Source: Mesodorylaimus sp. YZB2_4 (taxonomy: Eukaryota > Nematoda > Enoplea > Dorylaimida > Dorylaimidae). From it: a stretch of DNA of 64,000 bases. The DNA lies in assembly GCA_030248295.1 (NCBI GenBank), contig JASANH010000918.1, positions 124,001 through 188,000 on the forward strand. Direction: 5' to 3'. The notes under the pieces are model-generated. The model saw only the letters and a program-made list of their open reading frames with translations. It made no database searches and was not told the origin of the DNA. The position numbers and the translations under genes are program-made. Below are positions 53,937 to 64,000 of this stretch, one piece after another; within the stretch, counting starts at the first letter, position 1; the number at the start of each line of letters is the position of its first letter.

Positions 53937-55853
53937 TTATGTCATTTCAGCTTTCATTTGCGTTCTGTGAGCCACGGCAGCCGATGCGAGAATGCAACAC
54001 CCGATCAGTAGTCCGACAGGGAATGCCACCCATTTGAGACTGACATAGATGACTGCGCTGATGTAAGTTAGCTTATCGCAATAGGTGAGAGTGTTGGTGT
54101 GGTCAAAGGCTGGGAGGAATGAGCCGAAGATCCATACCGAGCCTGAAATGCATTCAAGTGGGGGTGGGAAGCTTGAAGGGGGTACAGCTTACCGCATATC
54201 AGCCAAATGAACAGGAACAAGTTGGCCAGATAATTGGGCCAGGCGGGTTTGGACATGGTCTGGTGAGCGGGCAGGTCGGGGTGCTCGTGTTCGTGCCACC
54301 ATCGGAAGGACCAGAAGATGAGGGTGCGGATAAGGAAGAAGACACCCTCCACGATCATGTAGACAGGGATTAGCCGTTGGATGGGGCACTGTTGAAGGTG
54401 AATCGAACCTGAAGTGGTGGTGCGCGTATCAGGTCGTGTCGTACTTAATCCATAGCCAAGCACTACAGCGCACTCGAGGGCTAAGGAACACATGTTTGAC
54501 AATCAGTTTTCACTCAGGCGGAAGTCGAACACTCCCCCCTAGCGTGAGAGGCAGACGCTTTAACCCGCTAGGCCACGACCCACGCCCAGCGCACCACCCA
54601 GGGGTACGCACGCCGTGGTGAGCACTAGGAGTAGCAGTGCATCCTCAAGGCCTACTGTACCTGACTGACAAGCACATGCTGGGCCACCCTGTCCAACAGC
54701 ACTCATGTTCGTGTCCCTGTTCCGGCTGCCTCGTCTCCAAGGCTCTAGCACCAACGGACACGCACAACATCGTCACCCACTGCACACCCAGCGTGAGAGG
54801 CAGGCGCTAACCCGCAAGAATACTGATCACACCACCATCATCCAGGTGTCATAAAAATGGTCCATGACGCTCGGTACAAGTCGCCTGTACTTACCCACGA
54901 TCAGTATATACAGCGGAAAGAGATTGAGCATCGTCAAGAATGCAGTGACCAGTCCTGAAATGGACACTGCCCACATCAGACAGTCAATCTATGAGTCACA
55001 CAGCTTACTGCTCGTGCATATCATCCCATATATGATACTGAAATATTTGGCCCTCTCGTCGGCAGTCTGAGCTTTCCTCAGGTCCTCATACGCGTCCCTG
55101 ATTGTGACCGGTTCTGGAGACCCTACAAGAATGGCAAAGGGTAGAGTGAATACACATGCATTCTACCATGCTGGGAAGTGCCCCTTCGAGGTCGCACTTT
55201 TCCCCAGTCAATGATATAAGCCCTTACAGGGGACAAAATTGGCAGGATAATGACTGATGAGCATGATGAACTTATTACCTTATCAGTATGTACAGTACAT
55301 ACTGTCTTTTGTGAGTGTGTCAAAAGACCGTATGTACAACATGTCTTTGCTACAGTCACACTCACAGTCAGTGTGCAGCTGTCGCTTCGTCAAAAGTGAA
55401 GTACCAGATAAGCCATAAGCAAATGATACTGTTACTAAACCTGACAGGAGGTAGGACTGACAATAAGAGCTACTAATAAGCACTGACAGGTGACAGGACG
55501 ATCTGGCAAACTAGCTGTAACCACGCACCCAGGCGGCGGGAGATGTGAGAGGCCGAAGTCTCTGGGACAAAAAACACCGATTGGAGAAAGGCGAGTCTCG
55601 CAACTATACCTGCGGCTGAAACATCAACCCGTCGTGTTGATGTTTCAGCCGCACATAGCCAGCTCTCGATCGGAAGATCACAGTATTCATCTCTCGACCG
55701 CCCAGGAATGCTGGTTACATGCCCACCACCCGCTGACATCCCCTGACCAGGAATGGTCTGCCCAATCGCCTCTTGCTTGGTGCACTGACAATCCTTACCC
55801 GTCTCTTCCATCATGGGCACGTCGACCTCGTTCGACTCCATCCTCTCCATCAT
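53937..55853 (-). CDS. TMEM272-like four-pass membrane protein, 5 exons
   Basis: Exons 55853-55799, 55122-55009, 54954-54895, 54408-54193 and 54142-53937 close in phase (651 nt, 216 aa). Four hydrophobic segments are seen: YFSIIYGMICTSRLVTAF, LNLFPLYILIV, the block CPIQRLIPVYMIVEGVFFLI that typifies the TMEM272 family, and NLFLFIWLICGSVWIFG, with a last helix WVAFPVGLLIGCCILASAAV. Topology therefore needs checking (four or five spans). The first exon is soluble and acidic (MESNEVDVPMMEETG). Its assignment rests on donor phase, on the absence of another start, and on the existence of a decayed copy at 57085-57127. Molecular function of the family is not known. Confidence 0.8.
54434..54582 (-). 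repeat. tRNA-derived SINE-1 in intron of the TMEM272-like gene
   Basis: GTCGTACTTAATCCATAGCC, GCGGAAGTCGAACACTCCC and TTTAACCCGCTAGGCCACGA mark a near full-length minus-strand copy 25 bp past the splice acceptor region of exon 4. A 35-bp head fragment recurs at 54786-54820. Confidence 0.82.
55285..55330. repeat. Two adjacent short hairpins
   Basis: AGTATGTACAGTACATACT is a 19-bp palindrome. It is followed directly by GTCTTTTG and, 9 bases on, CAAAAGAC, a perfect 8-bp stem. Both lie in the TMEM272-like gene's first intron. Confidence 0.6.
55510..55740 (+). repeat. Interspersed repeat D with long central hairpin
   Basis: It begins CACCCAGGCGGCGGGAGAT like 1467. In the centre, GCGGCTGAAACATCAACCCG and GTGTTGATGTTTCAGCCGC form a stem of about 18 bp, longer than in the other copies. 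It is in intron 1 of the TMEM272-like gene. Confidence 0.7.
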
Positions 55854-56819
55854 TGATTCCTATAAAGCCCCACAATGTCACTTCAATTGCCATCCCCAAA
55901 TTTCCACCAATTATAAAACAAGGTTTGTCCGCAAGCAACTTTTACGATCGTATTTTCCTGGGCAAATAAGAAGGAGGGAGTGTATAGGCCAGACACGCCG
56001 GGTAAATACTGCAGTTGGCAACAGCCCCTAACGGAACTGCTCGATCGATACAGCCGAGCTTGTTAGCGTGTGCACGTAGGATGACAATGCCACCCCCAGT
56101 ATACTTTGTACTTAAGCCCGTCGGCCCTACATGCTAGGAAATGGCTTCAGCTCGGCTGCATGCCACCTGAGTTGTGCAAGGTCATAGCTGACCTACAGCA
56201 CTTCTGTGCAGGACCAGCACACTGTAGAAACCATTCAACCATCAAGCCTCCTGGCTGCACCACGCCTGTGCGAAGTGTGATGTTCAACATGCAAGCGCCA
56301 CGTGCAATTGCAACGTCGACATTCAGCCTTCACAGCTTACATCATCCCTTGGATCAACGGATGCTGCACTTGACAGCTTCGTCGGAGCTGCCACAATTCT
56401 TCCATAAAATCCGTTCTTGAGGGAACTCGCAGAGAGCAGCCAAAAAAAGGAGCTGTAAAATCGAAAGTAGCTCCAGCAGTCATATCGCCGTCCACAACAG
56501 TGTCTCAAATTCTGATACTGTGTAGAGGACATAACAAGACGAGTGTAAAGTGGGTCATATACAGCAAAGTGGTGGTTCCTATGGCCGACTACTTGAATAT
56601 TTACCTGAACTCTTCGTTGACTGCTTACATCGATCGGACGCATCAGCAGGTATGATCGTCTGATGACCACCGACGACCCCAGGGATAGCAATGCGCCCCG
56701 CGCGGCAGTCATCGGCAAGAGAGACCGGCGTAGAAGCGCTGAAGACAGAGATGATCGGATGTGATACCAGGACCTCATCTGAGCAAGGAGATGACGTCCC
56801 TAAAAGACCAGGCTACTGC

Positions 56820-57127
56820 TGACATCCCTGACCACGATTGCTCTGCCCAACCACTTTCTATTGGTTGGTGCACTGACAATCATTAACCGTGTAACCCCCA
56901 CCGGGCAGGCCGTGCCGAGTGGGAGAGAGTAATCGATATCTCTCCTGGCTGGGAGACGTCAACCTCTTCGGTTGATGTTTCTGGGGCAGGTATAGTCGCG
57001 AGACTAACCTACCTCCAGTAGGAGTATTTGTCCTGCCGACTTCGGTCGGCCACTCTCTCCCACGCCTGTCTGCACGGGTTGCACCCGTCTCCTCCATCCT
57101 GGGCACCTCGACCTCGTTCGGCTCCAT
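56820..57127 (-). pseudogene. Decayed duplicate of TMEM272-like exon 1 with flanking intron
   Basis: Minus-strand GGATGGAGCCGAACGAGGTC then GAGGTGCCCAGGATGGAGGA repeats exon 1 (MEPNEVEVPRMEETG against MESNEVDVPMMEETG). The adjacent intron sequence (GCACTGACAATCATTAACCG against GCACTGACAATCCTTACCCG) is also copied, but the two parts are now separated by a repeat D insertion at 56895-57085. The splice donor is changed. It could instead be an alternative first exon, since a GT remains after GACGG. Confidence 0.6.
56895..57085 (+). repeat. Interspersed repeat D inserted in the exon duplicate
   Basis: GGGAGAGAGTAATCGATATC, CTGGCTGGGAGACGTCAACC and TCGGTTGATGTTTCTGGGGC match 13640-13740 and 33470-33530. 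It splits the duplicated exon from its duplicated intron. Confidence 0.7.
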
Positions 57128-57184
57128 CCTCAGTCGTCCGTGTCAACGGCCAACAGAGAACCTGGCCTCCTTAGCTTCCCTAAT

Positions 57185-57550
57185 CTACCTAGGCAGCCGC
57201 TTCTTCCACACCACTTGCTGGGCTGACCATTCGTATACCCTGCCTCTCTGTCCAAGGATAAGGAAAGCAGGCGCAGGTGTAGTCAACAGCCGCTTGTCAG
57301 CCTCCCTAATCCTGTAGGTACATACACATATAGCCTCCATGGCAGTCGTATACCTCCCCTCTTCGTCCACTAAGCTTAACGCATGTGCCACAACCGACCA
57401 AAACGAGCCCCCCTCCACTGCCACACACTTCCCCATCTCGATGTCACCAAGCCTCTTTACTTTCTCACTGCCCGCATACAATTCAGTTTGCAATTTTTGC
57501 CATTCACTTTTTGTTAGTTGAGTAAAACTAGTTTGGCTGAGCGGCTGGCA
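57185..57550 (-). CDS. Uncharacterised open frame, possibly an exon
   Basis: An open frame of about 120 codons on the minus strand runs from an acceptor-like TGCCAG near 57546 to a stop at 57185. Composition looks coding: KSEWQKLQTELYAGSEKVKR, then MGKCVAVEGGSFWSVVAHAL, then AICVCTYRIREADKRLL. The segment VEGGSFWSVVAHAL faintly recalls the start of OTU-type folds found in retroelement polyproteins, but the active-site Cys is absent, so no function is claimed. No ATG opens it; an upstream exon would be needed. It may be transposon-derived. Confidence 0.35.
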   Translation of the reverse strand, partial: CQPLSQTSFTQLTKSEWQKLQTELYAGSEKVKRLGDIEMGKCVAVEGGSFWSVVAHALSLVDEEGRYTTAMEAICVCTYRIREADKRLLTTPAPAFLILGQRGRVYEWSAQQVVWKKRLPR

Positions 57551-57795
57551 TTTACACTGTCGACTGACGATAGCGCAATGCAGTAGGTGACACTCGACTA
57601 GGTATAGGCTTCATGGGCGTAACGCGAATTGTATTCTGTCTGCATCGAGACGTCACTGGCAGTCATTTTCAGCATTGCTTCTGCACAAAACCATTCCTAA
57701 TTGTGACGCTTAATTCGGTGTTACGATATGTTGTGATCCCATTTAGATCGTCCTCGAAAGAAGAGTCGGCTGATTGAGTTCTGATTCAGACTATT

Positions 57796-59087
57796 ATGGG
57801 ATCGTTTTTAAGGGCCTTCCTGGCCTTTTCCTGCTTACACCTAGTTGCTTTATCCCTCGTGCCAGAAACATTGGAATCGTGCGAACGTCAGGGAAAACAA
57901 TTTTGCTATACTGGAGTAGTGCCTGACAGGTGAGCGCAAGTGTTTTAGAGAAGGACCCTATGAAAATGAGAGATTGAGATTGGGCTGACAGGTGCTTCCA
58001 GTATTGGAACAGCTCATTGTCAGATCCATGCTCCACGTTGCTTGTGCCGTACACTGATCAACAGTGTAAAGTACTTTACACTCAAAATCTTTAGCTGGCA
58101 TATCTGCGATGATGGGTGCCATCAACCCACGATCAGTTCTGCGCATGTTCATGCTATATGATTAGACCAGCACCGGCCAAGAATCATATCTTTCTTGCGA
58201 GCATGGTTCAAGCAGGCAATAGTGTCATTCACCACAAAGTAATCAATGTTGCTGCCATGCTGCCTCATTTCTCACACCTGCCTGTTATCGTGATTCAAAT
58301 ATTTGTCCCAATTCGCCAGCCTAACCAAAAACATGTCTGGTCTATGCGGGGGCGTGTCTTAACAGGATACAGCACTCTGCCTAAACCGGATTCTATAACG
58401 TGTCACTGGCTGCCATAGGACCTCCCACATTCCAAAACTTGCTTCTTCCATTCAGAGATCTCATAAATCGAGAAATTCTAAATAATGCACATTTGTTGGC
58501 ATTCTACCAACGACTCAAGTCACCAGTTGATATTATGAAAGACTACGAGCACAGAATGACCATCGTGGCGCACAGACGAAAGAGAGAATCCTCCACTGAC
58601 TGCACTTCGCTCTGTTGTGTCACCACCGACACGACCCCACCTTATTCCTATTTCCGAGACAAGGACGGCTGGCAACAAGTGGCCACCACGCCCGAGTTCC
58701 CAATTAGGATAGCATTCTTTACGGAAACATGCACAAAGTAAGTTTGCACCAGGCCCTGGCCTTGGACTGAACTACTTTACCATCTGTGCCATTACAAGCC
58801 AGTCTCGTGTTTTCAGTGAAAACTCGCCTTGCCGCGGCGTGAAAAGTACGGACGACGATTACCAACCTCAGTGCGAGCAAATCCAATTCCGCCACGCCAT
58901 ACTAGTTTATAATCAAACCTTGGGCGGAGTGCAGACACGATACGTCAGTGTACCGAGCGGATGCCGCTGCAAGCAGACGGCCAAGAATCCTTTTAAAGAA
59001 AGTGACAAACGAGTGATCACTGTAGCACCCACCAGTAGGACAACAGGGTCAATAACCAGTCGGCCAAGGGCTGCGATCAGGAATTGA
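57796..59087 (+). CDS. Spatzle / neurotrophin-like cystine-knot ligand precursor
   Basis: Spatzle-type ligands are secreted pro-proteins that activate Toll receptors after cleavage. Exon 1 (57796-57929) encodes a signal peptide (MGSFLRAFLAFSCLHLVALS). Exon 2 starts at 57992 (CFQYWNSSLSDPCSTLL). Exon 58419-58737 has HRRKRESSTDC, a furin-type site directly before the knot, and CCVTTDTTPPYSYFRDKDGW, then PIRIAFFTETC. The last exon (58817-59087) has QCEQIQFRHAILVYNQTL and RYVSVPSGCRC, the closing half of the Spatzle knot, plus a basic tail. The mature part has the expected Cys spacing (C, C, C, C...CxC). The join between exons 2 and 3 is unresolved: the obvious donor at 58066 would create a stop. 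Expression and receptor are not inferable here. Confidence 0.85.
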
Positions 59088-59329
59088 TCAGTTTGCAAGT
59101 AGGCTCTGCTGTGCCATCTGTATGTCCACAGTTACGTGCGGTGACACGCGCCAGTTCACTTCAACATTGTCATCTTTTCCACTCAATAAGCTGATCATGG
59201 ACCATGTCGTACACGATTATCATGTCCCCTATTTGCTTGTCCACGCGACTAGATGGCACGCGTCATATGTACATCCTATATAGAGTCATAATCACATGAA
59301 AAGGACGCGTTTCCTGAGCCTCCTCAACT

Positions 59330-62300
59330 TTATCTGCCATCAAGACTGAACTGTTTCATTGTGCCCAATGTGGACGAGCGAATAAATTGAGCATCCGAGT
59401 CCCGTCGACGCCATCGCGAGCACGCCACCAAGCACGACACGACCATGGTCATGAACAGGAACACAATCGTGCCAAGTAGGGTGATGGCGCTGCCATAACC
59501 AAGGCACATTGGAGTCTCGACGGTGTCTGTCTCTGCAGATAGAACGCCTAGAATAGGTGTGAGCAGGTGCATAGCACTGGCCTATTGTCACAGTCTGCAC
59601 TGCCTAGGGAACAAGTGAAGCGAGCTTCTGATGCTCCAGAAATCTCACGAGGTCCGCCCTAATTTTTTATGCGTACACCCTGTCTTACTTGACTCGATGA
59701 ACGAGAATCCAGCAAGGTCATCAGGATCAAAGACCAGGAGGCGATCAGTGGTTACATCCACATCCTCGCCAGCACTGCCCGAATCCACACTCGTTTCTTG
59801 ATAAGATCTTTGTCTTCGATTTTTGCATTGGGAGAACTGAAAATGTTATGGTTTTAATCTTTTCCAAAAATGCACCTCACTCACCTTCACTTGGCACTCC
59901 GAATCAGATTTTGAGCAAAGCCTCAATTCACACGTAAGTGACCGCGAGGAGTGGCCTTGTCCAATTTCACCATACGCTATCAACGTGCCATTTTCTGCTT
60001 CATATTCCAAATCATGTATTTCAGCCGTGTTCAATTCGCATCTGCATATGTTCAGAAATTGAAGTCAGCAGGGGATCAACATCGATCGACTTACCCATTC
60101 TCGTCAATGAGTGGCTTGTCCGAGTGACCCGGCTCGGACGAGTAGCACGAATGGACCAGGAGGTGGTGATGGCGATGGTATGCTAAAATTTGAAAGTGTC
60201 CAGATTCGGAGGATGTGCAGCAGTAAACAGTACCATTGGCAATGGCCGATCGACAATGCCAAGTGTGCACAACAGGAACAACGCTGCCATTGACCGTCGC
60301 TGTGGCGTGGCTGGTGGGTTGCATGTCGTATTGGCACATAAGGCAGTCACGGTTCTCGTTCAGGCATACCACCTTCTCAGAAGAGACTTTGCCTGAAACA
60401 TGGAGCAAATGTCGGTCACCACTCACAACTGTGCCTAGCGGGCAGCAAAGTCAGTCAGGAGGCGCAAGTGGCCTCACAATCAGTGTTCAGTCAGAAGCAG
60501 CCAGGTGCTAGGAGACTGGCTGCCAGTGTGTAAAATGAATGCCCATCTTTGGTGTTCGTGGCTGTGTCATAAGACTGGATCAGTCTTACTGGAGGGAGTG
60601 AGGCCAAAACCAAACAAGTCTTTCGACCTAATCCATGGCTGAAGCATCACCCTGACCAGTGACGCTTCCAGCTCCCAGAGAATCGATTGCCTGTCGAGTC
60701 GAGCCTCTACAGTTACTCACTTCCCTAACAAAAAGATCAGGCACGAAGACACAGTTGAAAACAAATTGCCCGACCCCTCTCCGGGCTATTGCAAACAGGT
60801 CTGAGCTCTGACAACATGCATCTCCCAAACCCCCTCCTTGCTCCCCTACCTTGTCCATTCTCCATCGACAATGTCCAGTTGTGCACTACCAAATGGGCAT
60901 CCACATACTGACCACTAACCAAAGGCACCGGTGCTGTTGTGTCCGTCACAGATCGTTTGTTCTTCAAAGGCAGGCATTTCGGTGGCTAAAAACCAACATC
61001 ATTTGAACGACCGCACGTACACCAACAAAATTCCTCACCGTCATGCCCACACAAGCATCAACTGCCTTCACACACAAACGAATCTGGCACGAGAATGCCA
61101 ACGAATTCTGATCAGCGAATTTGAAAACGTGCGCTTCCCGATAGGCCACCAGCAGGTCGTCGTGGTAGGTCAAGTGTCCCAGAATGTATGGATCGATAGC
61201 ACAGCTAAATTGCACTTTTGTCACACACCGTCCAGTCACATGTCACACTTGACACACTTCAACCATAGCCAATCACCCAGGTGGCACCCAGGTTTCACCG
61301 TGGTGGGAGTCGAACCCTCCCCTGCCCAGCGTGAGAGCCAGACGCCTTAGCCGCTAGGCCACCACCCGGATCCAGTTCCCTGAGTATACATACCCGTGTT
61401 CATCGACCACGGACACCTTGTTTCCACGTCCATCGTCGACTACGCACGAATGTACGAGCATCCCGTACGGATTGTCTTTGCCTTAAAACCGCACATTCGA
61501 AAAAGCCGAGTGTAGCCTCGGAATAGCGTACCTTCGATTCCAGTAGATTCACATTCCCAGCGATGAACTACTCGATCACCCACTTTCGCATACCTGACCA
61601 ACGGCCCGTTCGAAGTCTCCTGTCTCAAACTGTAAGAACACACGGGCATGTCGAAATTTCCAACCAGATTTTCCGTCGTTAACAAGCTTTAAAAATAGAA
61701 GTTACATTTTCCAGTGAAAAAACGACTGTAAACAAGACAGCTCGCAAAACACTCACCTAACTTCCAATGCATTGGTGACTGTTTGAACGGCTTCTTTGTA
61801 AAAACAACTCAATCTATAGGATCTGTCGACTCTAGTGATGAAGACTGAATGGAATCTGGTCAAGCAAAAACCAATGTAGACTCCAGTCGACAATAGCTCT
61901 ATCAGCACTTACTGCACGACTATAGTGGCGTACATGTGCACTCCCCTCGGACTGACCTGAGCAATACAAAAGAGGCACGTCTCATATTTTGTGCCTAATA
62001 AAATGTATTTGCTAAAATGACTACGCCTTACAGATCGTTCTCTCCGTACGTCGCACGTGCCGTATTGTACTCGGATGGTTGCATTGTTGTCGCGACCAGA
62101 TGCCAAAGAACGAGCTGCAAAGTCCACAACACAAGTCGGCTCCATTGAATGACCCTTGACGAATAAGCGCCCATAAAATGGCCTCCGTGTACGAAACTGA
62201 GCCACGATCGAATCCACTTCACAATCGATCGCAGGCTCATCTGCAATCGGAAATATTTTTATACTTGGCCGCAAAAGGACTGCACAGAACTGCACATAGG

Positions 62301-63049
62301 GAGTGGCCAAATCTTATCAGAGACACGTTAAGAAATGCTTGGTCAATGATCAAGTCAGGTCTTGGAGTGGCCAAGTCAAGAGTGCCTGTAACCGCAAATC
62401 ATTTGCACAGGCATTCTTCAACTGTCGACAGCACACGACAGCAGAGGTGCCTGAAGCACTTGTCACAATCTGTCCATACCACTTGATACGCCTGTACACC
62501 ATGTGGCCTACCCAGCCACCCTCAGAACGCAGTTCACTCCAACTGTTATTGAGTCACCCGGCATCTTGCCACTAAGTACCCCAAAGGCACGAGCCAACTG
62601 TGCCTCTACTACTTACTTAGCACTTCATTGTCAATAGGAATTACGGCTGGCGAAACGCTCTGAAACAACATAAAATGCAGATTGACTTTGTATCATGCCT
62701 TCTCGGCTCACACACTAGCTAGCATCAAAAAATGTTCCAACACGTGCAGTAGAGCTGTACAGTATGTCCTAGGAAGTACGGGAAGCCAGATCCACTGAAA
62801 TGGGACCCCAGAGTTGCTGCTGGACATCTCGGCTTATAGTACAGGCAGTACTTGCTACGAGTGGAATCAATACTGTATGTGCAACATGTGCAATGCAGTA
62901 TTCCATGTCCTAGGAACTAAGGGAAGAGCTCAATCAGCGCCAATCTTTTCATCCCCGAGTCGCTCTACTGGACATGTCCCATTCGTAAAGGGGCTTACCA
63001 CAAATTTGAAGCCGATGCACAATAGAATGGCAACTCGAATGTGACCCAT
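59330..63049 (-). CDS. Cuticlin-like ZP-domain membrane protein with an extra ZP-C, 13 exons
   Basis: Exons 63049-62999, 62659-62617, 62240-62032, 61956-61913, 61855-61757, 61686-61532, 61481-61394, 61204-61039, 60985-60850, 60392-60095, 60041-59885, 59836-59689 and 59547-59330 close in phase (1,812 nt, 603 aa). There is a signal peptide (MGHIRVAILLCIGFKFV), ZP-N (EPAIDCEVDSIVAQFRTRRP, FITRVDRSYRLSCFYKEAV), then ZP-C (VGDRVVHRWECES, NPYGMLVHSCVVDDGRGNK, FKFADQNSLAFSCQIRLC, GMTPPKC), a cleavage-like KNKRS, and a second ZP-C (VHTWHCRS, LLVHSCYSSE, LIDENGCE, SLTCELRLC) ending CKNRRQRS, a furin-type site. A transmembrane helix (GSAITLLGTIVFLFMTMVVS) and short tail follow. ZP proteins polymerise in apical matrix or cuticle. 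Intron 61205-61393 contains a SINE. Confidence 0.92.
61240..61369 (-). repeat. tRNA-derived SINE-1 inside a 189-bp ZP intron
   Basis: CACACTTCAACCATAGCCAA, GGGAGTCGAACCCTCCCC and CCTTAGCCGCTAGGCCACCA mark the copy. Without it the host intron would be about 60 bp, the usual size in this gene. Confidence 0.8.
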
Positions 63050-64000
63050 GTCCACACGAATAGACCAGGCTAGTGCCCTTTTACTGACTGAATTCGCCAA
63101 GCGAGGCAATTTGTTAAGCGATAAGTAGGGTGGGTGGACAACTGCCGGGGTGTCAAAATAGACGAATGACCGTCGCAAATTGCGTTGAGAGGATTGCGGC
63201 TTTGCCCCTTAGGCCACTTTCGTCAATTCTCAGTTTGGCTACTTTGACAGAAGGAATTTCACAGACGCTAGTCACTCCCGCCAACCAATCGTTCACATTT
63301 TCACCCGCCGGGCTGGGCGGCCAGTCGTCCTTGCTGCAAGTGGACAACCACGATCTTACGGCCCTGACATCACACGCATTCTAGCGCGGTCGATACATTC
63401 TCCCTCGTCGTCCCATTCGCACCTACGGTCACTAACTTCTTGTTTTGCCCTCTAAACTTACACTCTCTCCTTGTAACCGGCCGCTTCTCGTACCCCCCCC
63501 CCCCCCCCAAACCACTCCACCACTCGCACGACACCTTTTCGAAGGCCGCCCGAAATAGACGCCTACCTGGCCGACCAAATTCTATGCCAGTCTGTATAAT
63601 TTCTTTTTCCTTTTCTGGAAAAGGCCCTCGTCTCCTGTCGCCTTCATTTGGTCACGGTCGCGTGTACAGCTAGGCCTCGCATCTCAAATCTAAATCCAAT
63701 AGACTCAATTTTTCGATCCTTCGCATTGAGCACTCGTACGCCAAATTTGCCCTTTTATTATTTACCAACAACGGGTTCGGGTGTCAATGGCTGCAGACCG
63801 TATTTTTAATTCTCCCTTCCCGTCCTTTCCCCTCGACTCATTGTCGACGGGCAAATTTAGTAGACCTTGAAGCTTGAATGGTCCGCGAGGTCGTTCCTTT
63901 CTACAAATGCCAAATGGCACCAACATTTCCGTCCTTCTAAAACGCAAATGCACCGGAAAATTTACTTAGAATGAAGAAAATTCATAGAAATAGTGGCCAC
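63050..64000. other. Upstream of the ZP gene, no gene established
   Basis: A minus-strand open frame at 63153-63370 has coding-like composition (ENVNDWLAGVTSVCEIPSVK), and another lies at 63762-63953. Neither matches a family I know, and no splice-linked start was found. A run of 17 C lies at about 63492-63508. It could be the 3' end of a gene lying to the right. Confidence 0.4.

Overview
This is animal nuclear DNA. Genes are split into many small exons with GT-AG introns, several only 53-60 bp long, while other introns are swollen with transposon debris. There are no operons and no bacterial signals. The gene set (a Spatzle-type cystine-knot ligand, a cuticlin-like ZP protein, SZT2, ZW10, a calcyphosin, a Tax1BP3-type PDZ protein) fits a protostome invertebrate, most likely an ecdysozoan such as a panarthropod. 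The species cannot be named from the sequence.

Left third (1-25107, minus strand): one very large gene, the orthologue of SZT2, the big subunit of the KICSTOR complex that restrains TORC1. I could join 37 exons in phase (25107 down to 2547; about 2,209 codons). The C-terminal part lies beyond the left edge. Its introns carry tRNA-derived SINEs, foldback (long inverted-repeat) elements, a MULE transposon with a 9-bp target duplication, and a small terminal-inverted-repeat element carrying a copied piece of the gene's own exon 20.

Middle (26.2-37.4 kb): a calcyphosin-like EF-hand gene (plus, 4 exons, 206 aa, complete) and the kinetochore/vesicle-tethering gene ZW10 (minus, 7 exons, 764 aa, complete). 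They converge, with only 69 bp between stop codons. ZW10 intron 4 holds a hAT-like element; ZW10 intron 3 holds a roughly 130-150 bp tandem repeat split by a foldback element. From 37.4 to 40.9 kb I see only repeats, including a TIR element at 39.0-39.85 kb.

Right third (40.9-63 kb) is gene-rich and biased to secreted or membrane proteins: a C-type lectin + PAN protein (+); two vWA-TSP1-transmembrane paralogues arranged tail to tail (44.1-46.0 + and 48.35-46.97 -); an MDR/zinc-alcohol-dehydrogenase-like enzyme (+, 9 exons); a Tax1BP3/TIP-1 PDZ protein (+, 4 exons); a four-pass TMEM272-like protein (-, 5 exons) whose first exon has a decayed second copy upstream; a Spatzle/neurotrophin-like ligand with a furin site (+); and a 13-exon cuticlin-like ZP gene (-) encoding ZP-N, ZP-C, a second ZP-C and a transmembrane helix. 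The last kilobase has no gene I can establish.

How the genes relate: SZT2 and ZW10 are housekeeping genes. The right-hand genes look like an extracellular, cuticle or immune set but are not an obvious pathway cluster. Exon ends were set by splice consensus and by reading-phase continuity. All homology calls rest on recognising sequence by eye; no search was run.
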